A DNA stretch of 64,000 nucleotides from Punctularia strigosozonata HHB-11173 SS5 (Eukaryota; Basidiomycota; Agaricomycetes; Corticiales; Punctulariaceae): positions 746,396 to 810,395 of the forward strand of contig NW_006767444.1 of the NCBI RefSeq assembly GCF_000264995.1, given 5' to 3'. Shown in pieces: positions 48,351 to 60,260 of the stretch. Position 1 is the stretch's first letter; the number at the start of each line of letters is the position of its first letter. The notes beneath the pieces are model-generated. The model ran no database searches, had not been told where the DNA came from, and worked only from the letters and a program-made list of their open reading frames with translations. The translations under genes were made by a program, and so were the position numbers.

Positions 48351-50005
48351 CTCCAACCACTCTAAAAAGATGAAGAAACCTCATTTCACTGCTGAGATCA
48401 CACACTTCAACTACTGCTGCATCTACTATATAGATAGCACCCACATCCCATTTGTAACTTGTTCAAAGGTATGTCTCCTCCGCAATCACCTTAACACGGT
48501 TTTGACAGTATCACAGCCTCTCATTTGTTGCATTACATGAATTCCTTCCCCATACATCATTTTATTAACTAATTGTTGTTTGTGCACATTCTGTTCCCTC
48601 TACCTATGCCTCTCATTTACCTCGTACCGTTTGTTGGTCATTCAATTGATCCATTTTCTCGAACTTTGCTCATTTTTGTTTTTGATGCAAATATAAGGGT
48701 TTATGCACTCTACGCACCCTATGCCATACCTTACATTGTACCAACTATGTCCCTAATGCACTCTGCATGTCACAAGTGGACTTGTATGTTGATGTTCAAT
48801 CTCCAACATCTGCATTGCTCAGATGCCAACCACAGCACATTTGACTATTAGCTGCCCTGATGTGCCTGTGATGTGAAGGAAGTGGTACAGTGTCGCGCAA
48901 ACTGTAGTGCTAGTATATAGTCACACAGTTGCCTAGGGTCCCGGTCTATCTAAGTTGGGGATGACCTAGTTGAATCAGGAGAAAGAAATGGGCCGCTTGA
49001 ATATAATCACATAAACAGAGAACTAAGCTGTGTCCTTTTGTCTGTACTGGAAATCTGTTCCCATGCTTATGGGGAAATCACTGAATATGTTATCAGTCTC
49101 CTGGGAGTGTTGTGTCACTTGTCATTCTTCTGGAAGTGTCTTGTTGCTTCAATGTATCCTATATCCTATATTGTATGTCCTGGAGTGATACTTAGATCTA
49201 TTGCCTAAGTCAACACTCAAATATCTTCCTAATCTTACTCTTGCTGCTTAATTCCTATAGAGACTGATCTACAGTCTCTCTTGATCGCTCATCGATTCTG
49301 GTAAACTAGTAGTTGATTGCTCTGAAGGGCTCACGTACCCTCCTTTTATGGTAGTTTGGCCATTACCACTCCATCCAATCAGATCACAGGCTTACTAAGC
49401 GCCTGCTGCACCACAGCATGCTTACTAATATCCACAGCAAGCTTACTAATCTGCACAGCCTTGCACAGCAGCCCTGCATTACCATGACAATGGGTCTGAG
49501 TACCCACATATTCCCATTTTCTGAGATTTGTCTAGGTTGCTCTGACTGCTGTAGCTGTGGTATCTGACCATGATGGTGTAGTGGGCAGTCCAAAGTGGAC
49601 ATGAATGAAACTATAACGCTGCTAAAATGTATCTATAATAATGTGGATCGTTTCTGAGTATTGGGAAGGAAAGTTGTGTAACTAAGGATTGGCTGCTAGG
49701 AATACAGTCACACAAATTTTACTCTACAATATCTGCTTCTGGCTACCTATAGACAACCTTCATGTTTCTTGCCAGCATTCTATGTGTCTTGCACCTAATC
49801 ACTTTAGGGGCGGGACAATGGAATATATTATCACAGTCGCTGTTATGCAATCAGTTTGAAGTAATTGGTATATTAATAGTTGGTCTATTATCCCACACCC
49901 CTGGGTATGCAGAGGGCTCATAAAAGATAATGTAATTGATCACTGTTTATATATGGCCATAACCCCCACTGTTTAGCAGCTGTCATCTGGGCCTATAGTG
50001 TTGTT
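48351..50005. other. AT-rich repeat-region sequence without a supported gene
   Basis: The first 190 bp continue the open frame interrupted by the LINE (SNHSKKMKKPHFTAEITHF...) to a TGA at about 48540. The rest has only short frames. A small minisatellite lies at 49389-49470. Family assignment is not possible. Confidence 0.4.
49389..49470. repeat. Short minisatellite
   Basis: Three imperfect repeats of GCTTACTAA followed by a CACAGC-containing spacer (about 25-28 bp each). Confidence 0.5.
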
Positions 50006-50499
50006 ATTGCCTTGTCATATGACACCTCACTGTGACTGGTTCTCATGATACAAGCCCCACAAGATACCCATTCACCTTGCAGACTCTGTAGTCGCCTACT
50101 TGGCCAGTGTGGGCTCTATCTGCTTCATGCAGCAGATAGGAGTGAAGCCAGGGAGGGTGGTTGCTCAAGTTTGAGCATATCCTGCATGTTCCTGACCTCG
50201 GGTCCAGTCTCCTGTCCTCCTACACCTCCATCAGCACCCAGAAGGTCACCCCACTGGGGGAAAACAACTACAACACTTACATCTACCACACCTGGATGCC
50301 TGAGATGAGGGTCTACCTCATTGAGCAGAAGGTCTCATTCATTGTCTCTGGAAAGGATTTGAGGCCCACCAACGGCACTGGGGCTGTGGCATGGAGGGAT
50401 AAGGCTGCAGCAGCAGCAGGAGCCATCTATAGGATACTGAAATTGGGTCAGAGGGTGTGGTGTATGTGGTGGGGATTGAGATGGATCCGGTGAAGATGT
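50006..50499 (+). mobile_element. Scrambled Copia relic (protease-region then Gag)
   Basis: From about 50016 the translation MTPHCDWF, stop, YKPHKIPIHLADS aligns with MTPHCHWFVSYMPCNVPIRLADS of the Copia element at 60.7 kb. HILHVPDLGSSLLS (near 50180) matches its VLHIPELRSNLLS. Directly after this comes NNYNTYIYHTWMPEMRVYLI and WRDKAAAAAGAIYRIL, which read as the N-terminal part of a Copia Gag. Gag therefore follows the protease region instead of preceding it. In-frame stops are present. Non-functional. Confidence 0.65.
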
Positions 50500-50686
50500 T
50501 GTTGTCTAAGGGCATCTAGCAGCTGGACAACACAAGAACAAGCTGGAGAGCACAGCCAGTGAGCAGAATGAAGTGCCCAACCCATCTGTGGCTCTCCAGT
50601 AAAACATTCAGCACAGCCTACAAGCTAACATGGCCACAGCCACACGAAATAAGTGCCAGAGAGCTGGCAAGTCACTGCAGACAACA
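50500..50686 (-). repeat. Solo Copia LTR, antisense
   Basis: 187 bp. On the minus strand it begins TGTTGTCT and ends AGACAACA, an 8-bp perfect inverted terminal pair. It is the same LTR as at 63229-63474 and, in part, 60189 and 54832. Flanks GATGT and ATCCT do not form a target duplication. It interrupts the Gag-like frame of the relic to its left. Confidence 0.75.
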
Positions 50687-51778
50687 ATCCTATGGTTTTT
50701 ACGATGCACCCGGTGTAAATCAATGCAGCTATCGCAATGCACAACCCGCAGAGGGGACTCAGACTTGTGGTGGCAGCCACCAAGGTGAGCCTTTCTGCTT
50801 CTGTTCTACACATGTATCAGATTGCGGATGTTCTTGATATATGCAGGTGATAAATCCACCATTGGATATTGAGATGGACTTTTCGCACTCTTAGGCACCT
50901 GAGATACAGTGTAACAATGCTCCTTGATGCACTTCCCAAGGAATGGCCTTGTGAACTTTCTATGCACTGCCTTGCTCAAACTTAACTACATAAATCACTT
51001 GTATAGTGCTACAGTATACTGCTCCAATTTTTTTGAGGCTTGGCATCATGTTCTACAGTGATGAAGGGGTGCAGCAGCTAACAGCAGCAGATGGGGCAGA
51101 TTTCGTTCGTTGATGCAGTCACATGATGTATTACCACCTGGGCTGTAATCAGGCTCTCAGATATGCAATACAACCACTCCATCAAATTAATACCAGTCAA
51201 GGATCTTATGCCTGGCCGTACCTTTGCATAACTTTTGAAGGTCATTAATCAATTTTAATGCAACAAGATGCTGCAAAGCTTGGCATGGCCAGATAAAGCA
51301 CGTGACCGTTTTTGGCTCTGTGCCTGCACTGCCAGACACTTTTTGTCATATCATAGGCTTGTCGCAATGTATTAGATGGTATAGCTGCTGGATGTGCTTC
51401 ATTTTCTGATGCCACCTGAAGTATATGCATGTATCTTCCTTTCTATGTAGTTAGATCTTAGCACTTGACAAAGTACAAGAGACTATACAGTGAGTGGGAA
51501 TCACTGATAAGGTCGATCTTGGGGTGTATCCAATTTTTATTAAATAAAAAATGAGTCCAATCCCTTAGATATTGTAGATTCAAATGGGCATAGTGCATGA
51601 GTATACACTGAATTATTTTCACGGGACCAAATCATGGTGATCGTGCATGATTGCCGTGTGCATCAAGGAGTGTTGGTACACTGTAGAGGATGATTCTGAG
51701 GACGCTGGCAATCAAGGATCACAAAGCACATAATCCAACTCAGAGCCAGAGGCGGATCAGATCTGTTACTGGAAGCTC
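50687..51778. other. Repeat-region sequence without a supported gene
   Basis: Short broken frames only; nothing recognised. Confidence 0.35.
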
Positions 51779-52132
51779 ATGGTCATAAAGGAGATGTGTA
51801 TGCTCTACGGCAACGATGCAACATTCCAATCACTGGGTCAATACGAGGCTATATACGACATGCTCCTGCACTGCAACAACATGCAGGTTGTCCTAGGAAC
51901 AGGAACTGGCAAGACCATGCCAATCATTATTGCTGGCCTTTTGGACCACTTTCCTGGTTGTTTCACTAAAGGTCTTGGGGAGGACACGGCATGGAAGCTG
52001 CAAGGGGCAGGCGTTGAGCACCATGTGTGGAGGGAAGGACACATTACTTGTAAGTTTGGCCTACCCGTTGACCAGTCTTGCCATTCACAGGTAGCCGTGC
52101 AATGGGTTCCTGAGGAGTTTAAACCCCAGTAG
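51779..52132 (+). pseudogene. Fragment of a RecQ/DEAD-like helicase N-terminus
   Basis: An open frame with SLGQYEAIYDMLLHCNNMQ then VVLGTGTGKTMPIIIAGLL near 51830-51950 reads as the Q-box and Walker A motif of a superfamily 2 (RecQ-like) helicase. No DEAH/DECH motif or later helicase motifs follow, and after GLLDHF the text loses resemblance. Such helicase pieces are common in fungal repeat-rich and subtelomeric DNA. Broken. Confidence 0.45.
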
Positions 52133-52349
52133 TTGTGTGGTGAAAGAGAGAAAGAGAGGGAGGACTCCTTGCACAAATTGAGGATGACTCCATGAGGAAA
52201 TGCTTTTAGGCACGATTAGTGTGGGACTCTGACCAGAAGGCAACATCGTGTAGCGAGCCATATGTATTTGGTATGTTGGAACCAGCATCTGCAAGCTTGC
52301 TCACTTACCTTCCCTTTTACTTACCTATCAAGTATTGTGACGTCAATCT

Positions 52350-54650
52350 GGTTCCATTAGGTCAATACCCACCAAAACCCCGCCGGCCTACCCAGTTATC
52401 TAGAAGGCTAGCTTCATCTGCTAATGCACCGGACCATGTTCTCAACACAATGTTGGTTTGTAGGGCTTTGGTACCAAAGCTGCAGGAGTCAGTCATCTTC
52501 TGGTCCATGTCCAGTCTCACGTTCATTGCCATGTTCCACCAACTAGGATTCTAAAGAACCTTGTCAAGCCTGGTCTCGGCTTGTGGTCCCCATTCCAAAA
52601 CTCGACACATTGGCTCCCCAGTATCAGCCCAAAGAGCAGGGCATCCGGCCATTCCACGTCTGGGGCTTGCCATGTCCATAGTGCTTTCACGAGATGCCAT
52701 ATCTGCACTTGCCCCGGTTCCATGCACATAGTCAGGACATGCTGCATGGAGTCCTCAACTTGGCATGTGCTATATATGCCCCGCTGTTGTGTCTCTGCCC
52801 TTGCATGAATTCTGTTCCATTTGTTGCCCAGCATGTAGGTGTCATGCAGTGCCATCAAAAGAAAATAATGTGTCTCTCGTTGCACGTCTCAATGGTGTAG
52901 GGACTGCCACACTTGGCCTTCCATTGGAGAATGACCGGTGGCTGCTTTCACAGCTTCCTGAGCGAGGGTGATGTGGCGGTTAGCCCAGTCACATTTCACA
53001 TATGACCAAGTGGCCACTTCCTGTACCATGGTGTATGTAATGTGTTGGGACAGCCCTTGTAGCTTGGCTCCAGATACTGACAACGTTGGGTCCAGAGTGC
53101 AATTGATTGGCAAGCATTCTTCAAGCCTTACCCTGGCATCGGCCATTTTGTCAGCACCCTCGTTTCTGGCATGATCAGCATGACCCTTCACCCACTGAAG
53201 AGTGATTGCGTGGGGGTGCCTTTGCATAACTTCCACTGCTTTCCAGGTTAGATCCCTGTTTGCAGTGCCAATGTACCTGTTGTCCTCGCGTTTCCTGAGG
53301 TTTGTTGTCAATTCCCCAACTACAAACTTAGAGTCTGTCTTGAGGCTCATTTGCGCAGTTTGTGGTACTGTACATGCTGCTAAGTGCACGGCGACCACCT
53401 TGCCCATCTGGTTACTTTGTACGAGATCAGCAGGGAGACGGGCACTGAAGTTGAGTGCATGGCCCTTGGACACATAGCCACCTGCACCGGCTACCACATC
53501 GGCATCACCATTATGAAAACAGGAGCCATCCATTGCAATGATCTGGGTCGGTGCATTGGGGTTTCCTTTGACCTGGTGAGGCAGGGTGTTGGTTGTGGCA
53601 CCTGATGTGAAGATCCGGAAAATATACTGGCAAGCATTCCGTGAGTGGTCACACGGGGGTCAAAGGTGGACTGGTTAGCCTCGGCTGCTGGCATGATCCA
53701 GTCTGCCTTGTCATCCTCTGGTTTCCTGCTTTGGGGATCCCACTTCTCTGGGAGCATGTCAAGGAGTTCTACCGCTTTTTGGTAGCACTTGTGCGGGTTT
53801 TGGCATGTTGTGGACCGCCTCGTCTGGGCACAGTGAGCGCACACACAGTTACTCTGGTGTAGGTGGTTCAGGTGGGTGAGTCCTCTCGTGATTTCCTCAG
53901 TGTCACCAACTGTGCGAGCATTGTGATGTGCCCACAGACACTCTGCTGTTTGTGAGTGTATGACATGTCGTGCCCGTGGATCCGCATCCTTGTGGATCCA
54001 AAGTGGCATGGCATGGAGGATCTTGTGAGAGAAAGCTATACCCTCTATCCGCACCCCAAAATCACGTGCCGTCGACAACAGCTGCAAGAGGTCATCTGGG
54101 AGAGCCGTGTTAGACCCGAGGTTTGACTGCCATGACTGGAGGAAGGGATTTATGTGTATATTAGGGGGATGGCTTGGCTGGATTGCAGCAGAATCACTGC
54201 AAAAACTGCATCTGCAAAGAAGGCCCACAGCAGACACAAAGGGCTCAGATCTAAATACTCACGTAGGTCCGTGATTGCGATCACTTAATTCCACACCTGT
54301 AGGTTGAGGACATTCATGCCTCCAACTGCACCTGGTGCACGTAGTGTTTCGGCAGCTATGGGAGCCACTGTCTTGTCAGCTTGCATGAACTCACTTATAC
54401 TCTGTGTTAAGCGTTTCTTGATGTCTTTCGGCATGCCCTGGACCTTGGTCTGATACTGCATCGTGCTCGCTACTGTGAGTTGGATTATCAGGTGGCAGCC
54501 CACAATCGTTGGGTTCAATCGTCCCCAACGTTTGAGGCTCCTGTCTATCTTTTCCAGAATTGGCAGCCATGGTGCGGTCGGTCTGCAAGCATTTCCGTAC
54601 ATAGTGCCGAGGACTCATATGGCTTCCCCATCACCCACCAGGTGAATGTG
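52350..54650 (-). mobile_element. Second LINE copy, antisense and 5'-truncated
   Basis: Minus-strand frames match the 3' half of the LINE at 42.4-48.1 kb in the same order: PILEKIDRSLKRWGRLNPT (here near 54560; there PTLEKIDVVLGRWERSHPT), KVQGMPKDIKKRLTQSI, MPLWIHKDADPRA (near 53990), RNase H MDGSCFHNG near 53525 with LKTDSKFVVGEL and WVKGHADHARNEGADKMAD near 53170 (RNase H Asp residues visible), and the C-terminal CQVEDSMQHVLTMC near 52760. After a frameshift near 52550 comes FGTKALQTNIVLRTW (LINE 1: YGTKALARKTVLTTW). Its RNase H domain is better preserved than in the first copy. The 5' end is lost near 54650. Confidence 0.75.
52889..53533 (-). pseudogene. LINE RNase H domain (second copy), open
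   Basis: An uninterrupted frame of about 214 codons within the antisense LINE. Expected role: degrading the RNA strand during retrotransposition. MDGSCFHNG supplies the first metal-binding Asp, LKTDSKFVV a further Asp, and WVKGHADHARNEGADKMAD the His/Asp end of the domain. The rest of the polyprotein is broken, so it is counted as a pseudogene fragment. Confidence 0.65.
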
Positions 54651-54831
54651 CAGCAGAATGTCTTCCAAGCATCCCTTTGTACAGCGTGTTTCAATGAAAG
54701 TCTTACGGAATTCTGATATTCATCCTTGATGTAACCGTAGAGAGCCTCAACTTGATCTTCACATCTTTCTCAGCATTTTTGGTGGTCACCTTATGCAGCT
54801 CCAGGGTCTGGCACTCTGTGGAACACCTGTG

Positions 54832-54903
54832 TGTTGTCTGTGGTGACTTGCCAGCTCTCTGGTACTTATTTTGCGTAGCTGTGGCCGCTTTAGCTTATAG
54901 GCT
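54832..54903 (+). repeat. Truncated Copia LTR
   Basis: Begins TGTTGTCTGTGGTGACTTGC like the other copies, then diverges after CTTATAGGCT; about 72 bp remain. Confidence 0.7.
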
Positions 54904-54924
54904 CAGTGGTGTTATTCTCAGGCC

Positions 54925-55205
54925 AGATTCACAGTGAGGAGCCTGTGAGAGGAGCTATACATGAGCTTATCATACCTGTCAGGCAGTATATGGTATTGAA
55001 AGCTCACTCTGAGAATTTACAGTATGAGATCTATATGGGCAGGAGACCCTGCACTATTGAAGGCTCAGGACATCGTCACAGAACTCATGGTGATGGCCGC
55101 AGTGGCTGGTGTGCCATTCATGACAAGTATGTACATGTCTGCCAGCTCCACAGCGAGGAGCCTGTGAGAGGAGCTATGCATAGGTTAATCATACATGCCG
55201 GAGAG
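54925..55205 (+). repeat. Direct duplication of about 55 bp, 220 bp apart
   Basis: GTGAGGAGCCTGTGAGAGG-type block near 54936 recurs near 55155 with a few changes. Both copies sit in one open frame (IHSEEPVRGAIHELII / LHSEEPVRGAMHRLII). Confidence 0.6.
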
Positions 55206-56479
55206 GTCAGACGTAGGTAGGAGAACCACTCTTATGATTGGTATGTGGCTTACAGCATCTCACCTGTATCCTGGCTCACTCATTACATGAGAGTCAACAC
55301 TAATGGGATCATCTCTGAAGGACTCTCCTTGTATAACCATGCAGCAAGTCAACCCTCAGGGTGCCATGACCATGATCAGCTGTGGACCTTTATGACAGCA
55401 ATCATCTACTCTGAAGGCTGTTCCTATACTTGACAGTGGCTGTTGTGCCTGTACCAGCACTCACCCGCAATATCATGATTGTCAAGATGTATGTGAGGGT
55501 ACAACAGGTGGTTCAAGACAAAGTCAAGGCATTGAACTTAGGTTGTCTTGTCAATTCCCTCGAGGTAGCTGATCACGAATGTCTAAACTGGCTGAACAAG
55601 CCAGGAACATGTCAGTAAAACATGGTCGGCTTTGCAGTCTATTGCAGCCTACTGTCGGGACAATCACCTGTCCACCATCTGGCAAAACCCCAGAGCTATA
55701 GAAGCTGTAGAGTGCTATAGTAATGCTATGGTAGTACTCTATAGTATATATAGCCTGCCATAGCAATGTAGATTTTTCCTGAGACAATGGCATTGTTGAA
55801 GATGACAGACAATGTAGCAGACCACAAGCTGTCGCTCTGGTCTGTCCATCAACAGTGGTATCCATCGGGTGCCTGGTATCAGTGACACCATTGGCCCTTT
55901 GGTCATGACGGACCCATTGGCCCATTGTCTTGTCCCTAGACACTGGCATGGATGTTCAGGATATAACACAGAAACTTGAGGTATTGAAGTTGGCTTGTAG
56001 TTGCTGCATCCAATGGGTGATCAAGCTGGATGGTTACCTATGCAAAGGGGTAAGCAACTAAGAGTGGCTACCAGTTACTCACTAAGATCTTCTCTAAAAA
56101 TATATGATGCAAGTAAGATCATGAAGTGACCAGAGTGCGTTCACACGGTAAGTTCTCAAGCGGCACAAGACAGAGAGTCATAGATCTTATATTGAGCACT
56201 TGAGTAAAGGTATAATAGAATACCAAAAGGTGAGGCACTGGACAACTTGACTTAATACCCTTGTTATTGTCAGCTTGTCATGTGTCAATCCAGACCGACC
56301 TACACCGATCCGCTCCGCTGATCGTCACCGATCTACACCGATCTTCTCCGATCCGATCTGTGACCCTTCACCGACTTCTTCGCCGACACCGATCCCACCT
56401 TTCCCAATTTGGTCGAGGGCGGGATATGCCTATCACATGCACTGGGCCACTGACGGCTCAACGCCCCGGTGGTTCCAGA
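55206..56479. other. Repeat-region sequence without a supported gene
   Basis: Short interrupted frames. A run of GATC(C/T)-rich imperfect repeats (CCGATC, GATCTACACCGATC and similar) lies near 56288-56395. Confidence 0.35.
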
Positions 56480-56960
56480 TCTTTGAACGGATTCAACTCC
56501 GACTTTCCTGATTCCTGTTCCCTTTGTCTGACATCATAGCTTCCCTTTGTAGACTTTAGTTTTCCGTCGCGAGCGATGGATCTTTTGGTCTGATCTTTCC
56601 ACCTCTTCCGTAGATATGTTTCCTTTGTGTTCCATGCATAATGTCTCGTCTCCGTATGTTCCCTTTGTGCGCCGAACGGCGCCTCCGATCTCCAACTCTC
56701 CAACTTCGCTATTGTTCTCTTTTATGCATATAAACCGTCGAACTGTACCGTAGATAGTCAGTTCGAATATCGACTAAGCTTTGCTCTCTTCCTCCTGTGG
56801 ACTCAGAGCACGTAGCAGCCTAGCGCACGAGCTTAGGCTTGGTCCACATCCGATCTCGGCTCCACCGACACTTCCGACTTCTCGACTTCACGCCGACGCG
56901 TCTCCGACTCTACCCCTTGAGTTTCTTCCTTCTATTTCATTCTATTCTACGTATATACAT
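56480..56960 (+). repeat. Diverged LTR-like repeat, copy B
   Basis: Partner of 34230-34650. CATATAAAC near 56727, GAATATCGACTAAG near 56764-56778, GGACTCAGAGC, GTAGCAGCC, AGCTTAGGCTTGGTCCA near 56830. Repeated CCCTTTGT motifs upstream occur in both copies. GC is higher than in copy A. Confidence 0.5.
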
Positions 56961-57009
56961 TTCGGACTTTGGTCCTCCGACCCCGTTACCCCTTGTTTGT
57001 ATCCGATCT

Positions 57010-57366
57010 TGACACAGCTGAAGCATGTGGAAGTGGGTAAGATAATCAAAAGGGTGAATGGTGCATCAACACCAATTACTGAAAAAGCAAAGAAGTACTT
57101 GGTCTCGATCTCGCCTCCTGATGCGAGGTTGAAGGCGATGTCATGGGCCTCGTCGTTGCCATCGTCTCTGGCAGTGTTGTTATCAGCATTGTTAGCATCG
57201 GCATTGTTGGCATTGTCGGTGTCATCTGCATCGTCTGCATTGTCGTCAGAAGACTCGTCAGAATCGTTGGCGTCAACAGGTTGGCAACATTGAGAGGTGA
57301 ACTGTTGACTTGTATACACACTTGGATTGCAAAAATGCAAGAAGCCTCTGACAACGAATGGAGATA
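57010..57366 (-). pseudogene. Asp/Asn-rich low-complexity open stretch
   Basis: On the minus strand the segment 57140-57300 encodes an acidic run of Asp, Asn and Ala (DADDTDNANNADANNADN-like) from imperfect GTTGKCATT repeats, flanked by ordinary sequence. Could be part of a decayed gene. No family. Confidence 0.3.
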
Positions 57367-57369
57367 AAT

Positions 57370-58760
57370 TCTACAGACTGCCACGCCTATGGGCACCAAG
57401 GAGATCTTTGTTTCATGCCTCAAAGAGAGACCAGCATGCCTGAAGGCGGAGAAGAACCAGCCAAAGGGCCTTCCTGAAATTCAGAACCTTTTGGGAATAG
57501 TTAGTGGTCCCAATGAATATCGGCTAGCGCATGTTGTGTTGAACATATGAAACCTATGTTTAGCTCAAGAATGGACAGGATACTGCTAATCCAGGGGCAT
57601 TACTGTGGCAGTTTGTTTGGAATGTTCTTTGCCAGAAACACCACTATGGAGACTCTGAATCTAAGGTCCACAAAATGTTTATCGAACGCGCATAGCTGTG
57701 AGGAATACCCTGCTTCATGTCAAGAAAGCAGTGAAGGTGATCAGAAAAGAGGCAATAGGGCTTGGTTACACCCGGTCAGTTTCTTTTACATTGTATCTAC
57801 AGCAGATCGTTGTTTGACATCTATTGATCAAGTGGTGAAGTTCCTCGGCTACAGACAGGAAAGGCTATGTTTGAATCTAAGGCATCTTTCACTCAAGCCT
57901 TTTAGAGTAGTCAGATCCTTAACCATGATGCTATTTGTCTGGAGGAGGACGACTTTTACCTGGTGAAAGCACCTGATGATAAGAAAGCTGTCGCATACAT
58001 ATTATGGAAGAAGGACGATGATGCAAATACTGCTCCTCATGAAGACAAGGCAGTATGTGTTGATGCAGTTACCCTGAGCAGTAGCAGACTAATTTTCCTA
58101 ATTACAGTTCGGATACGTGGTTTACAATTTGGACCAACCGCTGAATGCGGTCCTCCAAGACAACATCGTACAAGCACTCAAGGACAGTAACACATACTGT
58201 GCACTTGCTAACCAATATAGCACTGCTGTGACACGCTCAGACAAAAAGGCATCTATGGGCCTAATGAGAAAGGCCCGAATTCTGTGCATCAGACAAACAA
58301 TGTGCCCTACATCCCAGCGGACAGACTATCTAGTCATAGGGGGCTCTTTGACCCTGCAGCACCCCAGTTAGGACTGCCATTACATGTGGGTGAGGCTTTA
58401 ATGGGTATGTCACAAAGTTGGGATCATCGTATCACTACTGAGCATTTGCGTAGTCTAGCAAGTAGTCAACTTTATGCTGCTGGAAGCATTTATGGCACAT
58501 CAGGCCAAGATCATGATGGTGAACAGATTTTCAACTTTTATTGGTCCATGATTTTTTTTTACAACTTCCTAGACCAAAACCCAAGAAAGCCATATTGGGA
58601 TATCCAAATTTGTCCTGCTTTACATCATATGCTTATTGTGCAGGGCTGCATCCAGACAATGATGCCACAGTTTCCATGGGAGAAGTTGTACACCGCCCTG
58701 AACCTGTAGGCTCATTGCATTTCTCATGTGACTTATCTGACAATAGTGCAAGATGAGTCC
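57370..58760 (+). pseudogene. Unrecognised decayed multi-exon gene
   Basis: Not recognised. Plus-strand coding-like pieces in changing frames: FVSCLKERPACLKAEKNQPK (near 57408), PGALLWQFVWNVLCQKHHYG (near 57591), RIAVRNTLLHVKKAVKVIRK (near 57690), AICLEEDDFYLVKAPDDKK (near 57930), VYNLDQPLNAVLQDNIVQAL (near 58120) and a longer frame to 58709 with IPADRLSSHRGLFDPAAPQL. They read like one protein cut by introns (for example GTCAGT...CAG near 57775) with added stops. Function unknown: an old host gene copy or a mobile-element protein. Confidence 0.35.
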
Positions 58761-59159
58761 ATGAGAAGGAAATGTCTGCGGTGATTACAAGGTCGTTGTC
58801 GAACGTTAGGGGGGGGGGGGAACACAGTGGGATGCTACCAATGATCAACATGGTGCAACCACCAACCCATGTAGCTGGACGACTGCAGCTTGCTACAGAA
58901 AACTGGCTATAGAAGGATGTTGGACAACTGTGGATGTGATGCCGAAGAGGTTCTACGGCTCATTAGTAGCGCAACTGGAGCCCGAACAGAATAAGAATCC
59001 ATTGTATTAAGTACAATGTCACCAGCAACATGTATTCATGAATTTCCCTATAACCCACTGTAGGTAGTGCTATCTAATTGCATTGTGTCTCCTGGGCAAA
59101 GGCCAACATAGCATCTGGGCAGATCGTATCTGCGGTGCCGAGCATGATAATTCCCATCT

Positions 59160-60020
59160 TGTAGCGACAGCTTCCCAGCTACGGTAGAGTGACTGAAGAA
59201 CATTCAATTGAGGTCATCATGAGTGAGCCTTGGCATTCTTGCCCCCATGGCCACAGTGTCTTGTCGCCGTTGCGCTTGCTCATCGGGGTTGCCGGAGACC
59301 ACGTTCCCATAGCTTGGGGTCTTCCACGGTGTACAGTACACCCTGCTTCAAGGTTCTCTACGATCGCAGTGTCTACCTTTTGCATATCCTCGCCTTCGGC
59401 GATCCACCTTGTGATTATAGGGATGCCAGCTTTCGTTGACCATGGCGTATCTTTCTCCTCTGAAAATCTTCAGTTTCGTCTCACCACCTGAAAGAAAAGG
59501 CATAACCATCCTCTCGATGGACCTGTCAACTTGGTTGCCACGGAATCTGAACTTGTACCCAGTGCATGTGTAGTTCAAGAAGAAATAGATCAATCACCCT
59601 GATTTCGTTCTGAACTCCAGCAGCCTGTTCCACAAGAACAGTCTTCACCTCAACTTCAACAATCTCTGCCTTGGCAGTTAGACACAGGACCGGTGCAATG
59701 AAGATGGAAACACACTGCATTTCTGTTTCATCAGATGCCTAAATATGTGCTGGTAGTGTGCGCGTTTGTCTTCGCCTTGATTGCGACTCGGTACTTCATC
59801 GCCGGTGAACAAAGGTGGGAGGTCATGCTCGGCAAGACCTAATGCCCTCATCCCGAGCATGCTGTTTGTTATCATCAGCAAAACGTTGAGGCATGTATTG
59901 AGCAACGTGTGCCAGATAGCTGCCTGAAAGTTTGCCATCGTATTGAAGATATTGTTTTTATAGGTGATCTTGATGTCTCGCCACAGTGGAAATCCAGACG
60001 TACACTTTGTGTCAATGACA
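59160..60020 (-). pseudogene. Unrecognised decayed gene on the minus strand
   Basis: Not recognised. Coherent minus-strand pieces: MANFQAAIWHTLLNTCLNVL with MLGMRALGLAEHDLPPLF (59938-59840), VEVKTVLVEQAAGVQNEIR (near 59640), and FRGNQVDRSIERMVMPFLSG with KIFRGERYAMVNESWHPYNHK (59550-59400). Frames differ, so introns or shifts separate them. The hydrophobic N-terminal run could be a membrane segment. It lies just left of the Copia 5' LTR remnant. Confidence 0.35.
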
Positions 60021-60260
60021 TAACCAAAACAGTGTAGGCCGTCATGCCTCCATAAGTTTATGGCCTACGAGAGATTGTGAGAACCGGTGAATCGAACGTC
60101 CCTGACTTAAACTCGAATGCATCGTCTGGCGGGTCTGAATCGTCATGGTCACTTTTGGCCTGTTCTTTGCCCTTTCCTTTGGCCGTACTGTTGTCTGTGG
60201 TGACTTGCCAGCTCTCTGGCGCTTATTTTGTGTGGCTGTGTCCGCTTTAGCTTGTAGGCT

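Noticed and set aside
50500-50686. Target-site duplication around the solo LTR
   Set aside because: The five bases on each side (GATGT and ATCCT) differ.
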